This document shows, piece by piece, positions 5,165 to 5,398 of a stretch of 5,398 bases of DNA. The first letter of the stretch is position 1, and the number at the start of each line of letters is the position of its first letter. The notes below the pieces were generated by a model. That model was not told the DNA's origin and did no database searches. It worked only from the letters and a program-made list of their open reading frames with translations. This DNA is from JAUWKC01 sp035529895 (lineage in GTDB: Bacteria > Planctomycetota > Phycisphaerae > Sedimentisphaerales > Anaerobacaceae): the NCBI GenBank assembly GCA_035529895.1, contig DATKVV010000049.1, positions 1 through 5,398 on the forward strand. Direction: 5' to 3'. The position numbers and the translations under genes are program-made.

Positions 5165-5188
5165 GGGGAAAGTAGAGCAACTTTCCCC
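5165..5188 (-). other. Perfect 9-bp hairpin in the kelch gene leader
   Basis: GGGGAAAGT (5165-5173) and ACTTTCCCC (5180-5188) are perfect inverted copies around a 6-nt loop. On the - strand the 3' arm continues as CCCCTCC, complementary to GGAGGG in the Shine-Dalgarno region. A T5 run begins 6 nt beyond the stem, inside the second hairpin. It could be a leader regulatory hairpin, an attenuator, or the terminator of a gene further right. Confidence 0.45.
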
Positions 5189-5217
5189 CAACTGTCTTCA
5201 CATTTGCGACCTAATAA

Positions 5218-5246
5218 AGGCTACTAGATCAGAAACCAAATGTCAA
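5218..5246 (-). promoter_or_regulatory. Weak candidate promoter for the kelch-type gene
   Basis: On the - strand a perfect TTGACA (5246-5241) is followed after 17 bp by TAGCCT (5223-5218), a poor -10 box (3/6). If used, transcription would start near 5211, and the leader would include both hairpins. TTGACG (5356-5351) with an AT-rich TAAATA 16 bp on is a weaker alternative. Confidence 0.27.
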
Positions 5247-5273
5247 GGGAGAAATACCTCAAACTTAGGGGTT

Positions 5274-5396
5274 TTACCATAAGCTTTTCCGCAGTAAATC
5301 CTTGTGAAGCCAGAAACAGGTATTTATTGCTTCAGTCAGCCCCGTCAACAAGCGGTACGCAAGAAAGTCCCGATTATCCGGTAAGGGCTGGCTCAA
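5274..5396 (-). CDS. Possible C-terminal end of a gene entering from the right edge (partial)
   Basis: On the - strand one frame is open from the edge for 40 codons and stops at TAA 5276-5274. The translation reads like real protein, with segments such as DNRDFLAYRLLTGLTEAIN and FWLHKDLLRKSLW. I do not recognise a family. A 40-codon open stretch is not rare by chance. If real, it lies 183 bp upstream of the kelch gene on the same strand, and the 5165-5188 hairpin could be its terminator. Confidence 0.22.
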   Translation of the reverse strand: MSQPLPDNRDFLAYRLLTGLTEAINTCFWLHKDLLRKSLW

Positions 5397-5398
5397 AT

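Overview
The window holds three full-length protein genes: one on the + strand (a type VI secretion sheath-like protein) and two on the - strand (secreted beta-propeller proteins). The best guess for the source is a member of Planctomycetota, class Phycisphaerae. Both secreted proteins end in a short dockerin-like calcium loop followed by phrases (MASHWLE in one, SWLECNLDPPEACW in the other) that I associate with exported proteins of that group. This is recognition by eye, not a database match.

Layout. Bases 1-68 carry what may be the last 21 codons of an upstream + strand gene. Bases 69-305 are a non-coding leader with a possible folded element and a candidate promoter. Bases 306-1865 encode a 519-residue protein whose first ~130 residues resemble the small sheath subunit TssB/VipA and whose last ~330 residues resemble the large subunit TssC/VipB, joined by a Pro/Ala/Gln-rich linker. 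Bases 1866-2115 are a convergent spacer with three stem-loops, two of which look like intrinsic terminators, one facing each gene. Bases 2116-3111 (-) encode an RCC1-type propeller with an exact 38-residue period. Bases 3112-3626 are a 515-bp spacer with a near-ideal sigma70 promoter. Bases 3627-5090 (-) encode a six-bladed kelch-type propeller. Bases 5091-5398 hold the kelch gene leader, with two adjacent perfect hairpins, and a possible gene end running in from the right edge.

How they relate. The sheath-like gene probably belongs to a T6SS cluster extending off the left edge. The two propeller genes converge on it and are a separate pair. Both follow the plan signal peptide, closed propeller, single EF-hand-like loop, and both have a GGGGAGGA Shine-Dalgarno region. 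Each seems separately transcribed, because the spacer between them is long and contains its own promoter. Both propellers appear to be closed by a strand from the extreme N-terminus. Their ligands cannot be read from sequence.

The best leads are the fused TssB/TssC-like architecture, the kelch leader (a hairpin arm that could instead pair with the Shine-Dalgarno), and the indel-free seven-unit RCC1 array. I saw no CRISPR array, rRNA, convincing tRNA or insertion sequence.
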